Shown: positions 54,088-61,440 of the stretch, one piece after another
Layout: every line of letters starts with the position of its first letter
How positions within the stretch are numbered: position 1 is the first letter of the stretch
From: DAOUJW01 sp965218945
GTDB taxonomy: Bacteria > Chloroflexota > Dehalococcoidia > Lucifugimonadales > UBA2985
Assembly (NCBI GenBank): GCA_965218945.1
Contig: OZ244718.1
Coordinates: forward strand, 1,674,001 to 1,738,000
Direction: 5' to 3'
Length of the DNA stretch: 64,000 nucleotides
Notes under the pieces: generated by a model
What the model was told of the DNA's origin: nothing
Database searches by the model: none
What the model saw: only the letters and a program-made list of their open reading frames with translations
Translations under genes and position numbers: made by a program

Positions 54088-54117
54088 ATGCACGTCAACG
54101 AGGTCCATCGCCGCTGA
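54088..54117 (+). CDS. Nine-residue leader peptide MHVNEVHRR
   Basis: AAAGGAGGAGTCC gives a strong ribosome site 6 nt before the ATG; the frame stops after nine codons. It is followed by a hairpin with T-rich tail (54159-54195) and then the four-HTH gene. The layout is that of an attenuation leader, with His and Arg codons as possible control codons. Confidence 0.45.
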   Translation: MHVNEVHRR

Positions 54118-54158
54118 CGGCTGGGCCTCCGGGTCTCACAACACATCCCCATTCACAA

Positions 54159-54195
54159 GGGCCGTCTCCACACACGGAGGCGGCCCTTCTTCTTT
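54159..54195 (+). terminator. Terminator/attenuator before the four-HTH gene
   Basis: GGGCCGTCTCC pairs with GGAGGCGGCCC (11 bp, one G-T) around ACACAC, followed by TTCTTCTTT. A short leader peptide lies upstream and the coding start is 56 nt downstream, so read-through is needed to express the gene from this transcript. Confidence 0.65.
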
Positions 54196-54250
54196 GCCCG
54201 CAAGCGGGCGCAACCAAGGCAACACAACACAGCAGAAGGAGGACTGACCG

Positions 54251-55354
54251 ATGACGACGGCAACGATGGCAACCGGAACGAGGACGGCGGAGAGCGAACT
54301 CAGGGCTGCTGCGAGGCGGCACGGGATCACCATGAAGGAGCTTGCGGCCATGATGGGCGTGAGCGCGGGCTACCTGTCGCAGTTTGCGAACGGGCGCAGG
54401 CCGTGGACTCCCAAGATGCGAGAGAAGGTCGCGGCGGTGCTGGGAGAGGTCCCCGGCCAGGGGATCGTCTACCGCCAGGGCGGCGCCGTGACCGGCGAGA
54501 GCAGCTTCATCCGGGAGCGCGCCCGCACCCTGGGCATGACCATGCATGACCTGGCCGACCGTGTTGGCGTGTCCTACGGATACATGACGCAGGTTGCCCG
54601 TGGCCGCAAGCACATGGGCGTCAAGGTCCAGGCCAGGGTCGAGTCGGCGTTGCACGCTCCGGCGAAGATCGCCCCGGCGCAGTGCGCCAACCGCCAGGGG
54701 GACGTGGTGAGCAGCGAGTCCAGCTACATCCGGGAGCGGGCCAGGGAACTGGGCATGAGCATGAGGGAGCTGGCCGACCGCGTGGGCGTCTCCCACGGCT
54801 ACATGTCAATGGTGGCGCGGGGTCGCGGGAACATGGGCGTGAAGGTCCAGGCGCGGGTCGCGTCGGCGCTGGAGGATCCGGTGAAGGTCGCTCCGGCGCA
54901 GCCCGCCAGCATCGACCGGGAGGCGATGTGGGGCCGGATGGACGCTCACGGCTTCAGCCAGAACGAGGTCGCCCGGCGAGCGGGCATCAGCTCCTCGTAC
55001 CTCTCCCACATCATGAACGGCAAGTCCACTCCATCGGCGGGCGTGCTGAAGGGGCTGCACGGCGTCCTGTTCCAGCCGACGAAGGCGGAGCGGGTCATGC
55101 CCGCCGAGGTGAAGGTGCTGGGCTGGCGCAAGGGCGAGCGCAGCGGGATGGTGGTGCACGGCGCGGGCGGGCCTGGGCGCCGGGGCAAGTTCGGAGGCCC
55201 CGCCATTCGGGTCGGCGGGCACGTGCCCTGGGGCGCGAAGGCTGAGTTCGCCTACCGCGCCGGGTACGACGGCGCGGGCCGCGTGTCGGTGACGCACGTC
55301 GTCGAGAGGGGCTACTCCGCCATGTTGAAGCAGCCGGAGATGGCAGCCGCCTAG
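54251..55354 (+). CDS. Protein with four tandem XRE helix-turn-helix domains
   Basis: A 367-aa protein; AGAAGGAGGAC precedes the ATG. Four HTH units: AAARRHGITMKELAAMMGVS (19-38), ARTLGMTMHDLADRVGVSYG (91-110), ARELGMSMRELADRVGVSHG (164-183) and MDAHGFSQNEVARRAGISSS (230-249). Each is followed by a YLSQ/YMTQ-like recognition helix and GR(R/K/G) turn. Units 2 and 3 are near-duplicates, including the linkers (GVKVQARV). A C-terminal domain of about 85 aa is unrecognised. XRE proteins normally have one HTH and dimerise; four in one chain suggests binding to a long repeated operator. Confidence 0.8.
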   Translation: MTTATMATGTRTAESELRAAARRHGITMKELAAMMGVSAGYLSQFANGRRPWTPKMREKVAAVLGEVPGQGIVYRQGGAVTGESSFIRERARTLGMTMHDLADRVGVSYGYMTQVARGRKHMGVKVQARVESALHAPAKIAPAQCANRQGDVVSSESSYIRERARELGMSMRELADRVGVSHGYMSMVARGRGNMGVKVQARVASALEDPVKVAPAQPASIDREAMWGRMDAHGFSQNEVARRAGISSSYLSHIMNGKSTPSAGVLKGLHGVLFQPTKAERVMPAEVKVLGWRKGERSGMVVHGAGGPGRRGKFGGPAIRVGGHVPWGAKAEFAYRAGYDGAGRVSVTHVVERGYSAMLKQPEMAAA

Positions 55355-55364
55355 CGAGGTACGG

Positions 55365-55398
55365 GCGACGGCCCGGCGTAGTACCGCCGGGCCGTCGC
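55365..55398 (+). terminator. Strong hairpin after the four-HTH gene
   Basis: GCGACGGCCCGGCG and CGCCGGGCCGTCGC form a perfect 14-bp stem with a 6-nt loop, 11 nt after the stop. No T-run follows directly; a second hairpin and GGGCCTTTTTTG come at 55403-55465. Confidence 0.6.
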
Positions 55399-55402
55399 TC
55401 AG

Positions 55403-55473
55403 GGGGAAGGCCGTCGTCATTGCGGCGATGGCCTCCCCCGGCGTCCCATGTGTGCGGGCCTTTTTTGTTGCCC
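55403..55473 (-). repeat. Structured repeat (copy 4)
   Basis: Minus-strand reading: GGGCAACAAAAAAGGCCC, GCACACATGG, then a hairpin with arms GGGGGAGGCCATCGCCG and CGACGGCCTTCCCCC. The arrangement is that of copies 1-3, but no XRE gene follows on this side; on the plus strand its T6 run may end the four-HTH transcript. Confidence 0.55.
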
Positions 55474-55648
55474 GAAGTCACCGGGAGGCATGGGTTAGGG
55501 GGGCGTGCAGGCTCGACGCTCACGTGCGGGCGGCGGCGCGGCAGCGCCGCCGGGTCAGCGTCCGTCCCCCTCCGCCTAGACCTCGCGGGCGCAACCCATC
55601 GCCATGCGCGGGCGCGGCGTCGTCCGCGTGCGCCGCCCTCGTTGCGTT
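55474..55648. other. Short gap after XRE paralogue 3
   Basis: About 175 bp of very GC-rich DNA between copy 4 of the structured repeat and the end of the XRE gene. No gene recognised. Confidence 0.4.
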
Positions 55649-56008
55649 TCAGCCCCTGCGGTGGCGGCCGCCTCGCCGACGCTCGGCTTTCCTCCCAGGA
55701 CTCTCGCACCCGGGCGGGACGTCTTTGGCTGGCTTCTCGCGCCCCGCTTCGTCCGGGAGGGTCCACGCGGTCAGCAGGTGGGCGAGCCCCAGCTCGTCGG
55801 CCAGGTCCAGCAGCGCCATCTGGTGCCGGAAATGGGGCCGCGCTCGGCCTCTATACCAACGCCATACGGTGTAGGGATAGGTCCCGAGACGGCGAGCGAT
55901 CTCCGCCCACGGCAGCCCCGACTCCTCTTGGAGCAGCTCCAGTCGCTCCGGGAAGTCGGGAGGCACGACGTAGACTATTCTGCCGTGGTCAACTGGCTCT
56001 CTCGGCAT
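55649..56008 (-). CDS. XRE-like HTH protein (paralogue 3) with basic tail
   Basis: A 119-aa protein. DFPERLELLQEESGLPWAEI, ARRLGTYPYTVWRWYRGRAR match paralogues 1 and 2. The C-terminal 35 residues are an Arg/Gly/Pro-rich extension absent from the others, possibly run-on into formerly non-coding DNA after loss of a stop. It follows the surface gene at 56277 on the same strand, behind copy 3 of the structured repeat. Confidence 0.7.
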   Translation of the reverse strand: MPREPVDHGRIVYVVPPDFPERLELLQEESGLPWAEIARRLGTYPYTVWRWYRGRARPHFRHQMALLDLADELGLAHLLTAWTLPDEAGREKPAKDVPPGCESPGRKAERRRGGRHRRG

Positions 56009-56276
56009 TGTCCGATCCTTCCGCAGGACGGAAACCCCAGGCGGGACGGTGTGCGGAGCGCAAGCGTCCGCAGTCAGCCCCGTCCTGGAGCCCTGGGGGA
56101 GGCCACCGCTTACTTGCCAAGGCTGTGGCGGACTCCCTATCTCCTTCCATGTGTGCGGGCTTTTTTCGTTGCCCTCGACCGGCCCCGACCGCTGACGGTC
56201 GGCGCCAACTCGTTGGACAGCTTTCTGCCGTCGCTCGTGCAGACGGCTCCCTAGCTCTCGCAGCCCTCGCTACCCG
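56009..56276 (-). repeat. Structured repeat between surface gene D and XRE paralogue 3 (copy 3)
   Basis: GGGCAACGAAAAAAGCCCGC then ACACATGG (complement of 56147-56174). It is followed by a paired GGGAG / CTCCC region with compensating changes relative to copy 1, then the conserved lead-in to the XRE gene. Upstream it also shares GACCGTCAGCGGTC with copy 1. Confidence 0.6.
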
Positions 56277-59200
56277 CTACGGAGCCGCCGGGATGTCGAT
56301 GTGGAACCAGCGGGACCGCTCGCTCGTTCCGTGCTCGTTGATGGCCTTGATGCGGTAGGTATAGCGAGTCTCAGCCGCCACCGTGTCGTCGGTGTAGGTG
56401 GTGGCGGCGCTGCCCGTGTCCGCGACCAATACACTGAAGTCGCCCCCGGTATTGTTCTCGCGGACGCGCCGCAGGATCACGTAGCCGGTGATGGTGTCGT
56501 CGCCGGGGTCGTCCCAGGTGAGGACCACCTGGCCGTCCGACTCCGTGGCTTCGAGGCCCGTGGGCTTATTGGGTACGGGCGCTGCCGGAGTGTCGATGTG
56601 GGACCAGCGCGAGCGTTCACTCGTTCCGGCCCCGTTGATGGCCTTGATCCGGTAGGTATAGCGAGTCTCCGCCGACACGGTGTTGTCGGTGTAGGTGGTG
56701 GCGGCGCTGCCCGTGTCTGCCACCAGCTCATTGAAGTGGCCCTGGGGGTCGACCCCGGGAATGCGCCGCAGGATCACGTAGCCGGTGATGGTGTTGTCGC
56801 CGGGGTCGTCCCAGGTGAGGGTCACCGAGTCGTGGGTCGCCGTGGCGGAGAGGTTCCTAGGCTTGGCCGGCGGCTCCGTGGGTTGCGCACCGGCCACAGC
56901 AGCCGTCGCCGCGCTGGTCAGCGTCTCCTGGTTACCGGCGTCGTCGGTGAAGCTCACCTGCACCGTGATGGCCTTGCTCTCTTCGGAGGCTTGGAGCGTG
57001 TACGTGGAACTGGTCGCCCCTCCGATTTCGGTGTCCCGGCTGGACAGCCACTGGTAGCTGAAGGTGGCATTTGCAAGACCGTCAGCGTCGGCGATGCCCG
57101 ACGTGTCGGCGGTGAGTGTCTGGCCCACCTGAGACGTGCCACTAATGGTCGGCGCTCCAGTGGCGAGGTTGTTGGTCACGGTGACCGTCACCATCCCCGA
57201 ACAGTTGTTGGTGGTATCGGACTCACCTGCCACCGAGTCCACACACGCCCAGTAGGAGGATGTGCTAGGGGTCGAGGGCGCCGTCAGCCTAATAATTTTG
57301 AAGCTGCCCTGTGGACGGGTAAGGGCCCGCTGAGCGGCCGTGCCAATCTCCGTGGTCGTCCCATCCACCAATTGCTTCCACCGCAGCGTTGTTGCCGCCG
57401 ACTGCGCATCTCCCTGGTTGGTCACCGTCACCCCTATCCGGAAACTTCCCCCCGTCACTATGTTGTCGGTCGCATCTATTCCTATCACGACCAAGTCCGG
57501 TGCAGGTTCCGACATGATGAGCAGATGCGCCGACGAACAGTTGTCGGTGGTATCGGACTCATTCGTCACCGAGTCCACGCATGCGCCGTAGTAGTATGTG
57601 CCCGCCTCGGATGGCGCGGTCATCCCGCCAGCGTGGTCGCTCCTGCCCGCCGCCGCGAGCGCGCCGACCGATTCGGATCCCTGCTCCGTGTCCGAACTCG
57701 TGATCGTCGAGTCGGTCGACCGGTAGTAGCGAAGCCTTGTCGCCTCCGACGCCCCGTCGCCCGCATTGGTCACCCTGATCGACAGCGTGAATCGCGACCC
57801 CGCGGGAAGTGGAAGTGGTCGCCGGTGCGCAACCCACGGCGTCCCCACCTCCAAGTCGGGAGCCGACTTGGCGTGGACGGGCACTGCCGCCACGACAGGC
57901 GTCGCCGCACTGGTCAGTGTCTCCTCGTTATCGACGTCGTCGGTGAAGCTGACCTTCACCTTAATGGCCTTGCCCTCGTCGGTATCGGCCAGGGTGTAGG
58001 TCAAGCTGGTAGCGCCGGCTATTTCGGCGTCGTCGGCCAGCCACTGGTAGCTGTAGGTAACGCTGGTCAACCCATCGGCATCCGCGATGCCCGACGTGTC
58101 CGCCGTCAGGGTCTCTCCCACCTGTACCGTGCCACTGATGGTGGGCGCGCCTGTGGCAGGGCTGTTGTCAGATGTGTCCGCATCTTCTGAGCACGGCTCG
58201 ATCACGTCGCCCTCCGCCACCTCCGGTACGGGCACACCCTTCCAGTCAGACGCCTTGGTTCCGTACAACTCCTCGATTTGCGACCACTCCGATGCCCCGT
58301 CGCAGCTCGCCGCACCAACCCGCAGCCACGAGAGCCCATGCAGGTTGCTCACCACCGCGCTGGAACCGTGGAACGCGATGTCCACTCCCTCGGCGGGCAG
58401 GTCCAGCCACTCTCCGCCTTTGACGTGGTAGTACTGGACCACGTACCAACCGGCGTCCTCTATGTCCTGCCAGTCCAGCCTCACCATGCCGTGATGCAGG
58501 GTCTCCGTCTCCGACAACACCGGAGTGCCCAGGACCACGGGGCATGGCTCGATCTCATCGCCCTCCTCCACCTCGGGTACGGGCACTCCCTCCCAGTCAG
58601 ACGCCTTGGTTCCGTACAACTCCTCGATTTGCGACCACTCCGATGCCCCGTCGCAGCTCATCGCACCAACCCGCAGCCACGAGAGCCCATGCAGGTTGCT
58701 CACCACCGCGCTGGAACCGTGGAACGCGATGTCCACTCCCTCGGCGGGCAGGTCCAGCCACTCTCCGCCTTTGACGTGGTAGTACTGGACCACGTACCAA
58801 CCGGCGTCCTCTATGTCCTCCCAGTCCAGCCTCACCATGCCGTGATGCAGGTTCTCCGTGTTCGACAGCACCGGCGTGCCCAGGTCCACCGCCGAGCCGG
58901 ACGTGGGAGTGGCGCTCACCTCCTCGGAGGCCGGTCCGTATGGTCCCTGGCTGTTGCCGTCACCGTTCCCGGCCCTTACCCGGAAGAAGTACTTGACTCC
59001 ATTGGCCAGGTTGGCCTGGTCGTTCGTCGTATAGGTGGTACTTCGCGCTGTGCCCCATTGCGACCTGGAATAGTCCTTGCCGTCGACCCTCCACTGGATG
59101 CGATAACTCTTCACTGGCGGGTTGCCGTTGTCGTCGGGCGGCTCCCAGGACAGGGTGACCTCCTTGTTTCCGGCGGTGGCGGCGAGGTTGCGGGGCGCTC

Positions 59201-60761
59201 CCGGCGGGCCGTCGCCCCACACGGGACCCGTGGGCGCGCTGGTCAGGGTCTCCTCGTTGCCGCCGTCGTCGGTGAAGGTCACTCTGACCTTTATGGCCTT
59301 GCCCTGGTCGGCGTCTACGAGCTTGTAGGTCGAGCCCGTCGCCTTCTCTATATCCGTATCGGTTGTTCCGTCACTGGATACCCACTGGTAGGTGAACGTT
59401 TCGCCGCTCAGACCGTCGGCGTCGGCAATGCCCGTTATGCCCACCGTCAATGTCTCGCCCACCTGCGCCGTGCCACTGATGGTGGGCAGACCGGTCGCGG
59501 GGCTGTTGGATACCGACTCCGGCCCGGCCCTCACCCAGTCCGAGCCCTCGCCCGGGCCGGCCTCGTTGCGGGCGCTTACCCGGTACTCGTACTCCACGCC
59601 CTTTCCCGCGCTCTCATCGGTATAGTCGGTATCGGCGCTGCCGGTATCCTCCACCAGGGTGTGCTGATCTCTGGGACTCCCATCGGAACGCTGTTGATCG
59701 CTGCGGTCCTCGCCGGCGAGGCGGCGCTTGATGCCGTAGCCGGTTACCCTTGAGTTGTCGGGCGCTTTCCAGGTCAACTTGACCGCGCCTCTCTTCTGTG
59801 AGACCGCACGAACGTTGTCTGGGGGCGGGGGTACCGCTGACACCTTGTGCCCCGGGTCGTCGGGAACGGCGTCATGGGTCAACTCGGCATCGTTACCTGC
59901 GGCGTCCTTGATGGCACCGCCGTTCAAGTTCACTGCGTCGGCGCCGACGGCAGCTCCATCACTGTCCGAGTCGCCGCTCAGCACCGTATAGTCGAATCTC
60001 AACTGGATGCCTCGTACAGCCCAAGGTCCTGGGCTGAAGCCGCAGAATGGTCCCTCACATTTGGGATCGGCGTAACTGAAATCGGCCAATTTGACGGTAC
60101 CCTCGAAATCAAGCTCCAGTTGGGGACCGCCGGAGACGACAACGTCCTCATCGAAGTCCACTGAAGCGGTGAGGGTTTCCCCGGCCGTGTAGACGCCATC
60201 AATTCCTCCGGTACTTGAAACCAAGGAGACGGACGATATGGTCGGGCGAACCCCGTCCACCTTGTGCTCCGTCTGTGCCGACAGCGCGTCATGGGACAGG
60301 TTGGCTGCGTTGTCTGCCGCATCCTTGATGCTACCGCTGTTCAGTGTCAGCTTGTTGGCGCCTATGGCGATCCCGTCGTCGTCCAGGTCGCCCTCTGCCA
60401 CTGTGTAGCTGAAGACCACCGCGCTTCCCGCGACGCTTTCGTACTCTGCTGCATCACCCGTTCCATCACCGATGTCCAGTTCAAGTTGGGGCGTGCCGGT
60501 AACGCTAACGCTCTCGCTGAACGTGGCCGTTACCTTGATACTGTCGCCGATGCCGTAAACGCCGTCATCATCGAAGTTGGTGTCGTCGTCACCAGTGTCG
60601 CTGGTGATGGCAAGAGACGAGATGGTTGGAGCCGTGTTATCGGCCTGAGCCGAAACCGGGGATGGGCCATTGAACTGGAACAGCCCAACCAGTGCAGCAA
60701 CCATTCCGGCCACCAACGCCAAGACGATAATTGGTCGGAGCGTTGTCGTTCGCAGGTTCAT
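56277..60761 (-). CDS. Secreted protein D: Ig-like, FN3 and CARDB repeats
   Basis: A 1494-aa protein. The signal peptide begins MNLRTTTLRPIIVLALVAG and ends SAQ|AD near residue 39. Order: two Ig-like units with ATFSES and GTPQLELDIG (43-305); FN3 (310-418); Ig; FN3 (515-610); two 117-aa LGTPVLSxTExLHHGMV units (about 620-850); Ig; two CARDB domains (about 965-1195; APDLVVIGIDA, ACVDSVAGESDTTNNCS); Ig; two FN3 ending SERSRWFHIDIPAAP. The order from Ig to FN3 matches the C-terminal third of protein A, with the CARDB block inserted. The ATG overlaps the leader ORF stop (ATGA). Probably a surface adhesin; no anchor seen. Confidence 0.85.
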   Translation of the reverse strand: MNLRTTTLRPIIVLALVAGMVAALVGLFQFNGPSPVSAQADNTAPTISSLAITSDTGDDDTNFDDDGVYGIGDSIKVTATFSESVSVTGTPQLELDIGDGTGDAAEYESVAGSAVVFSYTVAEGDLDDDGIAIGANKLTLNSGSIKDAADNAANLSHDALSAQTEHKVDGVRPTISSVSLVSSTGGIDGVYTAGETLTASVDFDEDVVVSGGPQLELDFEGTVKLADFSYADPKCEGPFCGFSPGPWAVRGIQLRFDYTVLSGDSDSDGAAVGADAVNLNGGAIKDAAGNDAELTHDAVPDDPGHKVSAVPPPPDNVRAVSQKRGAVKLTWKAPDNSRVTGYGIKRRLAGEDRSDQQRSDGSPRDQHTLVEDTGSADTDYTDESAGKGVEYEYRVSARNEAGPGEGSDWVRAGPESVSNSPATGLPTISGTAQVGETLTVGITGIADADGLSGETFTYQWVSSDGTTDTDIEKATGSTYKLVDADQGKAIKVRVTFTDDGGNEETLTSAPTGPVWGDGPPGAPRNLAATAGNKEVTLSWEPPDDNGNPPVKSYRIQWRVDGKDYSRSQWGTARSTTYTTNDQANLANGVKYFFRVRAGNGDGNSQGPYGPASEEVSATPTSGSAVDLGTPVLSNTENLHHGMVRLDWEDIEDAGWYVVQYYHVKGGEWLDLPAEGVDIAFHGSSAVVSNLHGLSWLRVGAMSCDGASEWSQIEELYGTKASDWEGVPVPEVEEGDEIEPCPVVLGTPVLSETETLHHGMVRLDWQDIEDAGWYVVQYYHVKGGEWLDLPAEGVDIAFHGSSAVVSNLHGLSWLRVGAASCDGASEWSQIEELYGTKASDWKGVPVPEVAEGDVIEPCSEDADTSDNSPATGAPTISGTVQVGETLTADTSGIADADGLTSVTYSYQWLADDAEIAGATSLTYTLADTDEGKAIKVKVSFTDDVDNEETLTSAATPVVAAVPVHAKSAPDLEVGTPWVAHRRPLPLPAGSRFTLSIRVTNAGDGASEATRLRYYRSTDSTITSSDTEQGSESVGALAAAGRSDHAGGMTAPSEAGTYYYGACVDSVTNESDTTDNCSSAHLLIMSEPAPDLVVIGIDATDNIVTGGSFRIGVTVTNQGDAQSAATTLRWKQLVDGTTTEIGTAAQRALTRPQGSFKIIRLTAPSTPSTSSYWACVDSVAGESDTTNNCSGMVTVTVTNNLATGAPTISGTSQVGQTLTADTSGIADADGLANATFSYQWLSSRDTEIGGATSSTYTLQASEESKAITVQVSFTDDAGNQETLTSAATAAVAGAQPTEPPAKPRNLSATATHDSVTLTWDDPGDNTITGYVILRRIPGVDPQGHFNELVADTGSAATTYTDNTVSAETRYTYRIKAINGAGTSERSRWSHIDTPAAPVPNKPTGLEATESDGQVVLTWDDPGDDTITGYVILRRVRENNTGGDFSVLVADTGSAATTYTDDTVAAETRYTYRIKAINEHGTSERSRWFHIDIPAAP

Positions 60762-61375
60762 CTGATATCACCCCTTCTGGAGAATCTACTTATGCTGTCT
60801 TTTCTATTGCCCGTTCCTGCGTCCGCGATTGGACGAAGCCGGACGCGGCCCGTCCGGTCCGCAGGCGTCAGCCGATGGCGGCGCGGAGGGCGCGTGGCAT
60901 AGGCGTTGCATGGTTGAAGGCTGTTTCGGGTGAGTGCGGGACGTGCGAAGCCCCCAGGAAGGCGTTCTACGAGGACTCTGAAGGCTTCGGATGCACGCTC
61001 GGAGGGAGCGGAGATGAGAGAGGACCGGGCCTGCCGGTATGAGCCGGAGGCGGCTAGGGAGCTAGAGCAGAGGGAAAATCGGGGGGGGGGGGGGGGGGGG
61101 AACGTCTGTGCTAGTCCGCGATGGAAGGCGGCCTCAAGCGCGGTCGTCGCGTCGGCGGCAAGAACCGCCGGTGCGTTCGCCGTCTCTATACCATCTACTG
61201 GCCTGTCGAGTGCCAAACAGATCTCTCCCACAAAATGGGCAGTCATCCACCGCATTTTACCAAAACGCCTGTGAGGTAACTGTGAGAGTAAAGACTTTTT
61301 GCGCCGAATCTGTTGTGAGTTTTTCCTGGGCCAGCTATAATTTGGGGGCTGGCCGAGCCTAACGCGTCCTCGCAT
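60758..61375 (-). CDS. Leader ORF of the RGLAQT family (copy D, long form), coupled to gene D
   Basis: The frame is open from 61375. The real start is unclear; ATGs at 61255 and 61246 are candidates. It contains TTALEAAFHRGLAQTF, then six prolines from a C20 run (G20 at 61081-61100 on the plus strand), then a Ser/Arg-rich part and GFARPALTRNSLQPCNA shared with copy C. The stop overlaps the ATG of gene D as ATGA, the classic arrangement for translational coupling. A change in tract length would shift the frame and could uncouple the surface gene. Confidence 0.4.
   Translation of the reverse strand: MRGRVRLGQPPNYSWPRKNSQQIRRKKSLLSQLPHRRFGKMRWMTAHFVGEICLALDRPVDGIETANAPAVLAADATTALEAAFHRGLAQTFPPPPPPRFSLCSSSLAASGSYRQARSSLISAPSERASEAFRVLVERLPGGFARPALTRNSLQPCNAYATRPPRRHRLTPADRTGRVRLRPIADAGTGNRKDSISRFSRRGDIR
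61081..61100. repeat. G20 homopolymer
   Basis: Twenty consecutive G on the plus strand (C20 in the leader ORF). It is the longest homopolymer in the window and at the same position as the C11 of copy C. True length is uncertain because such tracts are error-prone in sequencing. Confidence 0.75.
61313..61341 (+). promoter_or_regulatory. Sigma-70-type promoter of the sensor kinase gene
   Basis: TTGTGA (61313-61318), 17-bp spacer, TATAAT (61336-61341). The start point would be near 61348, giving an untranslated leader of about 90 nt before the GAGGAGGG ribosome site and ATG 61441. Confidence 0.7.
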
Positions 61376-61440
61376 CCCGCATCCGGCGCGGCGGCGCCGG
61401 GCAACCTCAGAGTCATCGGCAGCCCGGTTCGAGGAGGGAA

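Noticed and set aside
58278..59753. 491-codon plus-strand frame opposite gene D
   Set aside because: Antisense of the FN3, Ig and 117-aa repeats. The real gene on the minus strand has a signal peptide and recognisable domains.
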